Below, in pieces: positions 29,218 to 38,389 of a stretch of 42,165 nucleotides of DNA (positions are counted from its first letter, which is position 1; the number at the start of each line of letters is the position of its first letter). Position numbers and translations under genes: made by a program. The stretch is from a virus: IMG/VR virus record IMGVR_UViG_3300028809_000030, positions 1 through 42,165 of that record; one strand, 5' to 3'. The notes below the pieces were generated by a model that searched no databases, was not told the origin of the DNA, and saw only the letters and a list, made by a program, of their open reading frames with translations.

Positions 29218-31362
29218 ATGGCAAACGATCTGGAACGTGTCTTTACCAATGCCCTCGGCGGTCCGATGGGCAACCCGTCCAATCAGGGTGTGTTTGACGG
29301 CATTCCATACTACCCCGAAGATTTGGAGACGTATGCTGCGGACGTCGCAGCATTGATCGACGACGCCGCCGACTTCGAGGAAAGTTCGCTGCAGTACGAC
29401 CGCGAAGAAAACATGCGGTATTATTACGGCCTTGAGCCGAACATGTCGGGGTATGGCAACTCGGACGGCACTTACGAGTCGTCCAACACCAACCCGGAGG
29501 ACGACGACGCTCCCAGCCGGTCGACGGTGGTATCCACGGATGTTCAGGATACCATTATGGCGGTGATGCCGGAGCTTATGCGGATTTTTACCGCCACTGA
29601 GCATTCCGTCGACTTTCAGGCCCGTTCGCAGCAGCAAGACGCTATGGCGAAGCAGGCCACCGACTATATCCGTTACAAGTTCTGGGATGAGAACGACGGC
29701 TTTTCGGTGCTGCACAGCGCTCTGCTAGACTGTCTGCAGACCAAGATCGGTATCATCACGTGGTGGACGGAACAGCGCGCCGACGTCATGGTGCAGTCGT
29801 TCTCCAATATTTCCGAGGAGCAGGTGCAGATGCTCCTCGAGGAAAATCCGTCCTCCGAGATCGTTGACGAACAGTTCAACAACGAAACCGGGCTGTACGA
29901 CAGCGTCGCGGTTCGTTACCAGAAAGTCGGCCCGCAGCTTCGTGTCGAGTCGGTGCCCCCGGAGGAATTCCGGGTGTCGCGCAACGCCAAGTCGGTGAAA
30001 ACGGCGGACCTGATCGGTCGCGAGGAATATGTTCGGGCCGGCGATCTGATCGCCGAAGGGTTCGATCCGGAACTGTGTCTCATGTTCGCCGGGGAGGATC
30101 GTCCGTACTCCGTCGACGTACAGTTGCGCAACCCATACTCGGAAATCGGCAAGGACGTTCCGAACGACCTAGTGCGCGTCGGGCGGTACTTCATCCGCAT
30201 CGACCGCGACGGCGACTTTATTCCGGAACTCCGCCACATCACGGTTTTCGGCCAGAACTACTTCATTGTCGACGACGTGCCGGTGGCGAGCCGTCAGTAC
30301 TCGGTGTTCAGCCCGAGCCCGAGGCAGCATACCCTCATTGGCAACGCTTTGGCAGACCTTGCCAAAGACATTCAGCGCATCAACACCAACCTTGTTCGGG
30401 GTGGTTTGGACAGCCTTGCCCAGTCCATCAACCCCCGCACGGCAGTCAACGAGACGCTGACGAACATCGAAGATGCCATGAACGAGGACCTTGGGGCGAT
30501 CATCCGCACCAAGGGCGACCCCAATAACGCTGTCTTCCCCATTATCATCCCCTTTGTGGGGAAGGACGCTTTCGCTGTCAAGTCCGAAGTTGACTTGATC
30601 CGCCAGCGTCGTACCGGCATTTCTGAGATGTCGTCGGGTATCGATCCGAAGGCTCTGCAGTCGACGGCGGTGATGGGCATCGACCTTATCGCGACGGCGG
30701 CACAGGCTCGCATTGAACTGATTGCCCGCGTCATCGCAGAGACTGGCCTCGCCCCCATGTACAAGGGGTTGCTGGAAGAGGTGATCAACAACCAGAACCA
30801 GCCGGAAACGTTCTTGGTTCGCGGTGAATGGGTCGAGGTTAACCCGTCCACCTTCGACCCCGGCATGCGGGTCAAAGTCAACCCGGCGCTGGGTAAGGGC
30901 AACGACATGACCCGGCTGATGGCTCTCCGCGATATCCGCGATACCCAGTACGCCATTGTGCAGAAGTTCGGCCTCAACAACGGCTTCGTCGGCGTCGAGA
31001 ATATCCGCAATACTATCGTCGACATGTTGTCCATCGCCAACATCCGGAACGTGACCCGTTATTTCGGCGAAATTACACCGGAACTCAAGCAGGCCATCGA
31101 AAGTGCTCCCCGCGAGCCGTCGCCGGAGGAATTGCTCGCGCAGGCGGAACTCGAAAAGAGCAAGGCCAAAGTGGTCGAGGCTACGGCGAAAGTCAACGAG
31201 GATGCCCGTCAAGCCAACATGCGCGACGATCTGGACCGCGACAAAATGCAGACCAAAGCGTTTACCGACGTTCTCGGCATTCTTGCAGAGTTCGCCACCG
31301 CCGAAATGGACCTCGAGGCGGCGACTACCAAGGCAGAGTCCTACAACACACCGAGTGAGTGA
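29218..31362 (+). CDS. Portal protein
   Basis: 714 aa, size and composition typical of podovirus (P22-type) portals. Conserved-looking blocks include the early STVVSTDVQDTIMAVMPEL (about 101-119), which is usual in this portal family, and the central FSPSPRQHTLIGNALADL (about 362-379). The C-terminus is a long charged helix rich in Glu/Lys/Ala, as for barrel regions. It follows TerL directly and shares TGATG with the next gene. Confidence 0.9.
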   Translation: MANDLERVFTNALGGPMGNPSNQGVFDGIPYYPEDLETYAADVAALIDDAADFEESSLQYDREENMRYYYGLEPNMSGYGNSDGTYESSNTNPEDDDAPSRSTVVSTDVQDTIMAVMPELMRIFTATEHSVDFQARSQQQDAMAKQATDYIRYKFWDENDGFSVLHSALLDCLQTKIGIITWWTEQRADVMVQSFSNISEEQVQMLLEENPSSEIVDEQFNNETGLYDSVAVRYQKVGPQLRVESVPPEEFRVSRNAKSVKTADLIGREEYVRAGDLIAEGFDPELCLMFAGEDRPYSVDVQLRNPYSEIGKDVPNDLVRVGRYFIRIDRDGDFIPELRHITVFGQNYFIVDDVPVASRQYSVFSPSPRQHTLIGNALADLAKDIQRINTNLVRGGLDSLAQSINPRTAVNETLTNIEDAMNEDLGAIIRTKGDPNNAVFPIIIPFVGKDAFAVKSEVDLIRQRRTGISEMSSGIDPKALQSTAVMGIDLIATAAQARIELIARVIAETGLAPMYKGLLEEVINNQNQPETFLVRGEWVEVNPSTFDPGMRVKVNPALGKGNDMTRLMALRDIRDTQYAIVQKFGLNNGFVGVENIRNTIVDMLSIANIRNVTRYFGEITPELKQAIESAPREPSPEELLAQAELEKSKAKVVEATAKVNEDARQANMRDDLDRDKMQTKAFTDVLGILAEFATAEMDLEAATTKAESYNTPSE

Positions 31363-31622
31363 TGAAAAACATATTGGACGGCCTCGATCCGGCGACTCGC
31401 GATGAAATCGTTGCGAGCGCTGTCGATTTCATGAACAATCCGCTGTGGAAACGCGTCACGGATCGTGTCCGCAATTTCCACGTGGAACGCCTCAGTCAGG
31501 AACCCGTGTACAGCTTGACTGCGGTGAATTCCCATGCTAGCCTGCAGGTTCTGGACCAAGTGGTTCAAGAAATCGGGTCAGTCGCCGCCCAAGTGCGGAT
31601 GGAAAACAGAAGGAAAGGTTAG
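31362..31622 (+). CDS. Hypothetical small protein between portal and scaffold, 86 aa
   Basis: ATG in the TGATG overlap with the portal stop. Helical throughout, ending in a Lys/Arg tail. It hosts an internal promoter (31515-31543) and a palindrome TTCCACGTGGAA in its coding sequence. Possible head-assembly accessory by position. Confidence 0.75.
   Translation: MKNILDGLDPATRDEIVASAVDFMNNPLWKRVTDRVRNFHVERLSQEPVYSLTAVNSHASLQVLDQVVQEIGSVAAQVRMENRRKG
31515..31543 (+). promoter_or_regulatory. Internal promoter for scaffold and capsid
   Basis: TTGACT, 17 nt, TGC, TAGCCT inside the 31362 gene, 86 bases before the scaffold start. Confidence 0.65.
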
Positions 31623-31628
31623 TCCTCA

Positions 31629-32822
31629 ATGTCCGGTATCGATACAGCCGCTCAGGCATTCGATCAGGCAATCGGAAACGCTCCGGCCAATGGCCCTGCG
31701 CGCGAGACTGCTACTGTCGACGATTTCTTTGGCAACTCCTTGAAGGGTGTCGAGGTGGACGACGAGTCCCCACCCCAAGGCGGCGGCGACGACACCGACC
31801 CGGAGGGTTATGTTCCCCCGCAGGAGGGGGAACGCCCCCAGCGTCGCGCCCGCAAGCAGGAGACTGAGTCCGAGGCAGACGAAGAGGACGATCTCGACAA
31901 AATTCTATACGGCGAAGAGGGTCCCGACGAAGACGACGAGGGTGAAGAGGACCCCGACGAGGACGACGAGGACGACGAGGACGAAGAGGACGACGCCGAT
32001 GAAGGCGAACCGCTCCGTCTGAACGACAAAGCGCTGGAGCGCAAGGTCATCGTCACCGTCGACGGCGAAGAACGCGAAGTGACGATGCGGGAAGCCCTCA
32101 GCGGTTACATTCGCACCGATACGTTCCATCAGCGCCTCAACAGTCTCAACGAGGCGTCGCAGCTGGTGCAAAACGAGGCGCGCAACGTCGTTGCGACCCG
32201 TCAGCGCGCCAACGAGCTTGTTTCGGACCTCGAAAGTGCGCTCGAGTCCATTCTGCCCAAGGACCTCGACTGGGACAAGCTGTTTGCCGAGAACCCCGCC
32301 AAGGCTCGGAGCATGCAGAAGTCTTTCGACGAACTGCAGGGCAGAGTCAAAGAATTTCGTGAACGTCGTGATACGCTCAACAAAGAGCAAGCGGCCAAGG
32401 ATCAGGAAGAGCTCGGTCGGTTTGTTCAGACCGAACAGCAGAAATTCGACACGATGAACCCTCATTGGCGCGGGCCGAAAGGCGCCGAAGCCAAGCAGAA
32501 GGACCTCGCGTCGATGGCTCGGACGATGAAAACGGCCGGGTTTAGCGATCAGGAAATCGTTCAGGTATATGACTCCCGTATCCTGAGCGTCCTGCTGAAA
32601 GCCTCCAAGTACGACCGCATTACGGCGGCTCGTCCGAAGGCCAACAAGGGGAGAACACCACCGAAGCCTGGACCGGGAAGGGTTGCCACCGGTCAGAGAG
32701 GCACTCGGCGGAGCCAGCCGGATCGCGTCGGCGGTCCGATGGGGGGAGGTTCCTCCATCGAACAAGCCGCGTCGGTCTTCACCAACATCATCAGTTCGGC
32801 CCCGCGAGGCCGTAGGAGATAA
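31629..32822 (+). CDS. Scaffolding protein
   Basis: 397 aa. Highly acidic region about residues 78-135 with long Asp/Glu runs, then a coiled-coil-rich middle (RQRANELVSDLESALESI, then LQGRVKEFRERRDTL), and a basic, Pro/Arg-rich end. Such an acidic/coiled/basic layout just upstream of the capsid gene is typical of scaffolding proteins. AAGGAAAGG precedes the ATG, and the internal promoter 31515-31543 can raise its expression together with the capsid. Confidence 0.85.
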   Translation: MSGIDTAAQAFDQAIGNAPANGPARETATVDDFFGNSLKGVEVDDESPPQGGGDDTDPEGYVPPQEGERPQRRARKQETESEADEEDDLDKILYGEEGPDEDDEGEEDPDEDDEDDEDEEDDADEGEPLRLNDKALERKVIVTVDGEEREVTMREALSGYIRTDTFHQRLNSLNEASQLVQNEARNVVATRQRANELVSDLESALESILPKDLDWDKLFAENPAKARSMQKSFDELQGRVKEFRERRDTLNKEQAAKDQEELGRFVQTEQQKFDTMNPHWRGPKGAEAKQKDLASMARTMKTAGFSDQEIVQVYDSRILSVLLKASKYDRITAARPKANKGRTPPKPGPGRVATGQRGTRRSQPDRVGGPMGGGSSIEQAASVFTNIISSAPRGRRR

Positions 32823-32825
32823 CCC

Positions 32826-33818
32826 GTGGCGAAAGTCACCAATGCTCTGACCACTTATGGTGTCGTTGGCAACCGCGAGGACCTGTCCAACGCCATCTAC
32901 AACATCGACCCGTTCGACACTCCGATCATGTCGATGTCCCGTCGCCGCAACGCCAAGGCGCGGCAGTTCGACTGGCAGACCGAAAACCTGCCCGTCGTTG
33001 ACTCCGACAATGCCCAGATCGAAGGTTTCGAGCTTGCTCGCACCGCTGGCCAGCCCACGATCCGTCTGACGAACGTCACGCAGATTTCGAAGCGCGACGC
33101 CACCGTCTCCGGTTCGCAGGAAGCCTCCGATGCGGCGGGCAAGGGCAGCGAAATGGGCCACCAGATGGCCCTCAAGTCCAAGGTGCTCAAGTCGGACATG
33201 GAAACCATCGCGTCGGGCCGTCAGGCTCGCAACGATGGTGACGATGCCACCGCCCGCCGCACCGAGGCTATCGCGCACTTCATCGCTCGCGGCAAGGACC
33301 GCAACAACGTCGCCGGCAATGCAGTTATCGGCTACACCACGGGTCTCCCGCTGGTTTCCACCGATGCCTTCGCTGCTGTCGCCGCCGGCAATCAGGTCGC
33401 CATGTCCGAGTCGCTTCTGGGCGACGCCATGGAACGTGCGTACAACAACGGCGCTCAGCCGAATGTGCTCATCGTTCCCCCGGCCATCAAGCGCACTGTC
33501 TCGACCTTCAAGGGCCGCGACACCACGCAGGTCCTCGTCGGCAAAACCGAGGTCATTGCCACCGTCGACATCATCGCGACCGATTTCGGCCGCATCCGGG
33601 TGATGCCGTCGCGTTGGATCGCCACCGACACGGCTCTGCTGCTCGACCCCGACTATCTGGCGTTTGCGTTCTTCCGCAATTTCCGCCAGTACCCGCTTGC
33701 CCGTATCGGCGACGCCGAGACGCGCATGATCCTCACCGAGTGGGGCATTGAAATGCGCCAGCCGATGGCGCACGTGCTCTTCAACGGCGTGAAGCAGGGC
33801 GCCGTTATCGGCTACTGA
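32826..33818 (+). CDS. Major capsid protein (SU10-like, DUF5309 type)
   Basis: 330 aa, start GTG with TAGGAG about 7 nt before. The N-terminus (TYGVVGNREDLSNAIYNID, FDTPIMSM) and the later ISKRDATVSGSQEA match the DUF5309/SU10 capsid family of HK97-fold proteins. The C-terminal part includes DPDYLAFAFFRNF and ARIGDAETRMILTEWG. A strong intrinsic terminator (33836-33864) follows at once, as expected for a heavily transcribed gene. Confidence 0.93.
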   Translation: MAKVTNALTTYGVVGNREDLSNAIYNIDPFDTPIMSMSRRRNAKARQFDWQTENLPVVDSDNAQIEGFELARTAGQPTIRLTNVTQISKRDATVSGSQEASDAAGKGSEMGHQMALKSKVLKSDMETIASGRQARNDGDDATARRTEAIAHFIARGKDRNNVAGNAVIGYTTGLPLVSTDAFAAVAAGNQVAMSESLLGDAMERAYNNGAQPNVLIVPPAIKRTVSTFKGRDTTQVLVGKTEVIATVDIIATDFGRIRVMPSRWIATDTALLLDPDYLAFAFFRNFRQYPLARIGDAETRMILTEWGIEMRQPMAHVLFNGVKQGAVIGY

Positions 33819-33835
33819 GTCCTTCGGGGGACATC

Positions 33836-33864
33836 GCCCCGGCGCAGTGTTGCGCCGGGGCTTT
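33836..33864 (+). terminator. Intrinsic terminator after the capsid gene
   Basis: GCCCCGGCGC / GCGCCGGGGC, 10 bp, 6 nt loop, followed by TTT. Confidence 0.8.
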
Positions 33865-33884
33865 ACCATATCTTGGAGCGCAGC

Positions 33885-34631
33885 ATGTCAACCGGTGGTT
33901 TCGGTCGTTGTAACGTAGTAACCCGCCAGTGGGAAGGCGGTTACGCCAACCACCCCTCCGATCCCGGTGGCAAGACTATGAACGGCATCACCGAGGCTGT
34001 GTTCCACAAATGGCTGCGCGACAACGGTCTGCCGCTGCGCCAAGTCCGCACGATCACGGACACCGAAACCGACAAAATCTACAAGGAAAACTACTGGGAC
34101 CCCGCAAACTGCGAGCGTTTGTTCCCGGGCGTCGACCTTTCGGTGTACGACGCTTCGGTCAACTCCGGGGTGTCGCGGGGCAAAAAATGGCTCCAACAGT
34201 CCATCGGTTCCGACGACCACACCGTTACTGTGAAGCGCATCTGTGCTAAGCGCTCCAGTTTCGTCCACGGCCTGTCGACCTTCAAGGTGTTCGGCAAGGG
34301 GTGGGTTCGCCGCATCACTGCAATCGAGGCTACGGGCGTTAAGTGGGCGTTGGAGTCCATGAAGAAGCCGATCCCCGTGGTTCAGGAAACCATCCGGCAG
34401 GAAAAAGAAGCAGCGAAAAAGACAGCTAACGCACAAGCGGGCACTGCGGGCGGCACGGTTGTACCGGCTGGCGGTGCTGTTGTGGTGCCAACAGCAGTGC
34501 CCAACGCAATGTCGTTTTTTGAGCAAGCGCTTATCATCGGTATCGGTGCTGCCGCGCTTGTCGGTGTCGCCTATCTCGGCTACCGTGCTTGGGTCAACTA
34601 CAACAGGGCTGCGGCCTACGGGAGAGTGTGA
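33885..34631 (+). CDS. GH108-family endolysin with C-terminal membrane anchor
   Basis: 248 aa. Start ATG 33885 with GGAG 5-6 nt upstream. The N-terminal catalytic motif is EGGYANHPSDPGGKTMNGIT (about 17-36), with Glu17 as catalytic acid; a peptidoglycan-binding half follows (NSGVSRGKKWLQQSIG). A Lys/Ala linker and Ala/Gly/Val stretch lead to a hydrophobic helix near the C-terminus (about 217-235: LIIGIGAAALVGVAYLGY). A C-terminal membrane span is unusual in endolysins and may hold the enzyme until the holin acts. Cleaves peptidoglycan for lysis. Confidence 0.88.
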   Translation: MSTGGFGRCNVVTRQWEGGYANHPSDPGGKTMNGITEAVFHKWLRDNGLPLRQVRTITDTETDKIYKENYWDPANCERLFPGVDLSVYDASVNSGVSRGKKWLQQSIGSDDHTVTVKRICAKRSSFVHGLSTFKVFGKGWVRRITAIEATGVKWALESMKKPIPVVQETIRQEKEAAKKTANAQAGTAGGTVVPAGGAVVVPTAVPNAMSFFEQALIIGIGAAALVGVAYLGYRAWVNYNRAAAYGRV

Positions 34632-34988
34632 ATGGATTTTGTGAAGCAGCTTCGAAACAACACCACGCTGGCGGTTACGCTGCGTTACGGCGTCGCCATC
34701 CTCGGCGCGGTGTTGACCACGGCCGGCGTTGTTAGCGCCACCGATCTGGAACAGATTGTAAAGGCCGCGAACGACATCATGAATGGCACGTTTCTGGTGG
34801 TCACGGCGATTTCGACCGTCGCGCCGGTGGTCTACGCGATGTGGAAGGCGTGGTTCCGGCCGGCCCTTCCCGTCAAGGACATGGCTCCGTCGGTAAAGGA
34901 GTCCGCTGTTACGTCGGTGAAGGCTAGCAAAGAGGCCAAGAAGTCATTGGGCACGCTGCTCGACATTTTCCGCAATCTGGGCCGTTAA
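34632..34988 (+). CDS. Holin candidate, two membrane spans, 118 aa
   Basis: Membrane helices at about 16-36 (LRYGVAILGAVLTTAGVV) and about 52-72 (TFLVVTAISTVAPVVYAMW), with a basic cytoplasmic C-terminal tail. Size and place directly after the endolysin fit a class II holin. Assignment by topology and context only. Confidence 0.75.
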   Translation: MDFVKQLRNNTTLAVTLRYGVAILGAVLTTAGVVSATDLEQIVKAANDIMNGTFLVVTAISTVAPVVYAMWKAWFRPALPVKDMAPSVKESAVTSVKASKEAKKSLGTLLDIFRNLGR

Positions 34989-35011
34989 TCACAATATTGA
35001 GCGGGGGCTCG

Positions 35012-35437
35012 ATGTCGGACGAAGTATTTGATAGAATGGAGGATGACGTCGATATGGAGTCGGAAAAGACCCAAAAGACGTTGTCGACTACCGTCAGACT
35101 TTCGCTGCTGGAAAGGGATGCCAGAAATGCCGCCCGTCAAATTTCAGCTGTCATCGAGACTCTGCGTGCTCAAGGCAGGAGCCTTCGCGATATCGAGGAG
35201 TGGCAAGTAAAAACCATGCTCGATCACGTCAGGGCTGAGGAGCAGCAAAAGGCGTTGATGTTGCGCCTTGACACGATGAACGAGGGCTTCAAGAAAGGCG
35301 TCGATAGCGTACGTGAAGATATCGACGGGCTGAGAAGCACTTGGACGCGCATTATGTGGACCGCCGCGACCCCCGTGGTTGCGGCGATAGTCATCGCAGT
35401 GTTTACTCTAACGTTTGGGAAGGGCATGGGTTCTTGA
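35012..35437 (+). CDS. XhlA-like coiled-coil protein with C-terminal membrane span, 141 aa
   Basis: ATG 35012 chosen with GGGGG before it, rather than TTG 34997. Residues about 20-110 are a long charged coiled coil. Residues about 115-135 are hydrophobic (MWTAATPVVAAIVIAVFTL). This layout resembles hemolysin XhlA-type proteins of lysis cassettes; a spanin would usually have its anchor at the N-terminus. Confidence 0.7.
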   Translation: MSDEVFDRMEDDVDMESEKTQKTLSTTVRLSLLERDARNAARQISAVIETLRAQGRSLRDIEEWQVKTMLDHVRAEEQQKALMLRLDTMNEGFKKGVDSVREDIDGLRSTWTRIMWTAATPVVAAIVIAVFTLTFGKGMGS

Positions 35438-35462
35438 CGTGAACCCCGGCACGTGGTAGCAT
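35434..35462 (+). promoter_or_regulatory. Promoter for 35509 and tail genes
   Basis: TTGACG, 17 nt, TGG, TAGCAT; its -10 overlaps an in-frame ATG (35461), which argues for the later start at 35509. Confidence 0.75.
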
Positions 35463-35508
35463 GGAACATCGTCTAGTATACCGTGATAGTTTCGGAGTCC
35501 GTCGCACG

Positions 35509-35757
35509 ATGACCTCCGATGACGCGGAGCCCGGAGTAATCCGGGTTAATACGGAGCTCAACCTAGACGAAATTCTCGCTGGTGTTCAGCGCGACCGAGA
35601 GCTTCACCCGGTAAAGTCCAACAACAAGTTGGTCGCTCGGGTTCCCATGACAGTGTACGAGCAATCGATACACGAAAACTGGGACGAAGAGCGCTGGAAG
35701 CGGTGGCTCAACGACCCTCAAAACGACCCTTTTAGGGTTTGGCGGGGCCAAGTATGA
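35509..35757 (+). CDS. Hypothetical protein, 82 aa
   Basis: An earlier in-frame ATG at 35461 overlaps the -10 of the promoter 35434-35462 and has no ribosome site. ATG 35509, with GGAG about 11 nt upstream, fits a transcript from that promoter. Acidic, with Trp-rich C-terminus (WDEERWKRWLND). ATGA overlap to the adaptor gene. Function unknown; perhaps a head-tail joining accessory. Confidence 0.65.
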   Translation: MTSDDAEPGVIRVNTELNLDEILAGVQRDRELHPVKSNNKLVARVPMTVYEQSIHENWDEERWKRWLNDPQNDPFRVWRGQV

Positions 35758-36356
35758 CGCTGGACGAGTTCATCGCGGTTATCCGGGGCTACACCGGATT
35801 TTTGGACCCCGAGGTCCAGACCGACACTTATCTGACCGCGTTCATCCGGCAGGGTGAGCGCAAGACGTCCAACGAACTACGCATCGCGGACATGATCCAA
35901 ATCGACACTGCGACGCTGTTTCAACGGCGCGTGACGCTTCCCAGCGACTGGCTGGCGACGGATTTCGTGCGGGGGCCGGACGGCAAACCACTTCGCTTCA
36001 AGGCGCGTCAGGAGTTTTACGAGCTCAACGACGGTCGCAAATACTTCACGCAGACGGGTCGGTGGATCGAGATCGGCGGCGACCCGGATGCTGTCGACGG
36101 CAAGTCGATCGAACTGTCATACTTCGGCGACGTTCCGGCGCTCACCAACGACGCGATGAACCCCAGCTGGCTCGCCAACAAGTACCTCGAAGTGCTGGTT
36201 TCCGGTACGATGTTCTTCGCGATGGACGCGATGGTGGACCCGTCTGTTCCTTGGGGCGACAGATTTACGTCGGCCGTTGCCAAGCTGAACAGCAACTACA
36301 TCGAAAGTCTGACCAAAGGCGGCACCATTGCCCGCCGCACAGGGAGTTTTGGCTGA
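35754..36356 (+). CDS. gp6-like head-tail adaptor protein
   Basis: 200 aa from ATG 35754 in the ATGA overlap. The pattern TLDEFIAVIRGYTGF, LTAFIRQGERKTSNELR and VTLPSDWLATDFV is typical of phage gp6-like connector adaptors, with the C-terminal helix carrying DPSVPWGDRFTSAVAKLN. Would sit below the portal. Good match by eye. Confidence 0.75.
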   Translation: MTLDEFIAVIRGYTGFLDPEVQTDTYLTAFIRQGERKTSNELRIADMIQIDTATLFQRRVTLPSDWLATDFVRGPDGKPLRFKARQEFYELNDGRKYFTQTGRWIEIGGDPDAVDGKSIELSYFGDVPALTNDAMNPSWLANKYLEVLVSGTMFFAMDAMVDPSVPWGDRFTSAVAKLNSNYIESLTKGGTIARRTGSFG

Positions 36357-36727
36357 TGGGCCTTTCCACTTCTGGCGAAGCCGACGTCCTCAACGCCCTG
36401 CTTACTGGGCGGTACATTTCGCTGCACACGGGCGACCCCGGCAACACCGGGGCGTCGGAAGTGGCGGGCGGCGCTTATGTGCGGCAGGCTTACGGCGCTT
36501 ACACCATTTCGGGCGGCAATCCGTCGGAGGCGTCCAACGACGCCACGATTGAATACCCCGTCTGCACCGTCGACTGGGGTATCGTCACGCACTTCGGTAT
36601 CTGGACCGCGTCGACGGCGGGCACTTTCAAAGGCGGCAAGGTGCTGAACGCCAGCAAGACGGTAACCGTGGACGACGTGTTCCGCTTCCTTGCGGGTACG
36701 CTCGTTGTGACAACGGACGACGTGTAA
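36356..36727 (+). CDS. Phage structural (tail-associated) protein, 123 aa
   Basis: TGATG overlap fixes the start. Contains the widespread phage pattern LLTGRYISLHTGDPGNTGASEV split across about 13-34, followed by GGAYVRQAYG and a beta-rich end (ATIEYPVCTVDWGIVTHFG). Proteins of this type are found in many tail modules, sometimes labelled tail fibre; exact role unknown. Confidence 0.7.
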   Translation: MGLSTSGEADVLNALLTGRYISLHTGDPGNTGASEVAGGAYVRQAYGAYTISGGNPSEASNDATIEYPVCTVDWGIVTHFGIWTASTAGTFKGGKVLNASKTVTVDDVFRFLAGTLVVTTDDV

Positions 36728-37194
36728 TGACCGTCAAGTACGGCACCAAAAAATACGGCAGCAACGTTTACAGCGGTGTCGACTATCGCTTAGGCGCTGC
36801 TGACCTTGGTGTCGGCGTCGAGTTTCTTGCAGCTGCGCAGCTTTCTATTTTTGCTGAGGGTTCCCTTTCGGTGCCCATCGCGTTTGACGCCGACGCTTCC
36901 GTGATCCATCCGATCAACGCCGCAGCGACACTGGGTGTTCCGGTGCTGCTGGAGGGCGCGGCATCCGTGCTAGTGGTCGGCGCGGCGGAGCTTGGAATAC
37001 ACGTGGAGTTGCGCGGGCGCGGGTCATTTGCGCTGAGCGCGGAAGCTTCCTTCAACGTACCCGTCACACTTTCGGCGGACGGTTGGTCCGGTCGTCTTTG
37101 GGACGACAATGTTATCGATGGCGCAGATTGGAGCCAGATCGCCGAAAGCGGTGACCTGTGGGTTCCTGTAACTCCGGTGGGCTGGAATGGCTGA
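36727..37194 (+). CDS. Beta-repeat structural protein, 155 aa
   Basis: TAATG overlap. After a Lys/Tyr/Gly-rich start, it is made of alternating Ala/Val/Leu beta stretches (about 10-12 residues each, e.g. [45 protein letters not shown]). These look like imperfect internal repeats of about 20-22 residues. Probably tail or fibre-associated; no family recognised. Confidence 0.65.
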   Translation: MTVKYGTKKYGSNVYSGVDYRLGAADLGVGVEFLAAAQLSIFAEGSLSVPIAFDADASVIHPINAAATLGVPVLLEGAASVLVVGAAELGIHVELRGRGSFALSAEASFNVPVTLSADGWSGRLWDDNVIDGADWSQIAESGDLWVPVTPVGWNG

Positions 37195-38389
37195 CACTAC
37201 AACTACCAACTATTCGTTCATCAAGCCGGAAATCGGTGCGTCCGACAATACTTGGGGCACCAAACTCAACGCGGACCTCGATAGTGTCGACACCATTCTG
37301 TTCGGCAAGCTAGACAAGTCGGGCGGCACGATGACGGGCGCTTTGGTGCTCGCCGCCGACCCCGCTGCGGCGTTGCAGCCCGCCACCAAGCAGTACGTCG
37401 ACAACCTTGCCGTGAACGTCGGTAAGCGCGGCACTGCTCGCGTCGCGACTACGGCCAACATTACCATCGCCACGGCGCTTAACAACGGCGACGCTATTGA
37501 CGGCGTTACCCTCGCTACCGGTGACCTTGTTCTCGTCAAGTCGCAGACCGCCCCGGCCGAGAATGGCGTTTATGTGGTCGGTGTTACTCCGGCGCGTTCG
37601 TCGGAATTCGACACCTACAACGAACACCCCGGTTCGTTGATCGTCGTCCAAGAGGGTACGACGCTCGCTGACACGCTTTGGATTTGTACCTCCAATGCGG
37701 GCGGCACGCTCGGAACTACCGCAATCGTTTATACTCAGTTGCAGCTGACGCTCGCTGATGACTCGGTGACCAACGCCAAGCTCGCCAACATGGCGACGGC
37801 GACGTTCAAGGGCCGCACGACGGCTGGCACGGGCGACCCGGAGGACTTGACGGCGACGCAGGCGACTGCGCTACTCAACACTTTCACCACGTCGCTCAAG
37901 GGTCTTGTGCCGTCGTCGGGCGGCGCTAACGGTAACTTCCTGAAAGACGACGGTTCATGGGCAGCAGCCGGCAGGGTGCTCATTGGAACCATGACTATGT
38001 CTGGCTCCAATCAGACGTTGGCCATTCCTGCTGGTTATACGCGACTAGAGTGTGAAGTACTCAACGTCAGCAACACGTCTGGTACGGCGGACTTTCGTCT
38101 TGAATTAAGCTCTACTGCTGGGGCGGCATACGGCACTGCTATAGTTGTGGAAGCGGCCCTTGGCGCTGCCAGTTTGTACACGGGGCTGATCACCATATAC
38201 AACGTCAACATCGCTGCCACCGGGTCTAAGTGGTTTGCGAAGCAATTTTTTAACGAGGGCGCTTCTAGCACAACGAACGTCGGTATAGTCATACAAACTA
38301 ACACCGCTGCTGTTGTAAACATGATCAGGTTTAGCCTGTCTACAAACACCTTTGACAACGGCACCATCAAGGTTTACGGCGTAGCATGA
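37187..38389 (+). CDS. Tail fibre / receptor-binding protein candidate, 400 aa
   Basis: The N-terminal ~60 residues ([38 protein letters not shown]) are the usual phage tail-fibre start with its GGTMTG repeat. A Gly/Ala/Thr-rich shaft follows with [13 protein letters not shown] and the [18 protein letters not shown] motif of fibre repeats. The C-terminus from about 265 is a distinct beta domain that likely contacts the host. Overlaps its upstream neighbour by 8 bases. Confidence 0.8.
   Translation: MADTTTTNYSFIKPEIGASDNTWGTKLNADLDSVDTILFGKLDKSGGTMTGALVLAADPAAALQPATKQYVDNLAVNVGKRGTARVATTANITIATALNNGDAIDGVTLATGDLVLVKSQTAPAENGVYVVGVTPARSSEFDTYNEHPGSLIVVQEGTTLADTLWICTSNAGGTLGTTAIVYTQLQLTLADDSVTNAKLANMATATFKGRTTAGTGDPEDLTATQATALLNTFTTSLKGLVPSSGGANGNFLKDDGSWAAAGRVLIGTMTMSGSNQTLAIPAGYTRLECEVLNVSNTSGTADFRLELSSTAGAAYGTAIVVEAALGAASLYTGLITIYNVNIAATGSKWFAKQFFNEGASSTTNVGIVIQTNTAAVVNMIRFSLSTNTFDNGTIKVYGVA

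Noticed and set aside
31905-33869. 654-codon minus-strand frame
   Set aside because: Antisense of scaffold and major capsid genes; long only because of high G+C.
34997-35011. TTG start for the XhlA-like gene
   Set aside because: The ATG at 35012 has a better-spaced ribosome site.
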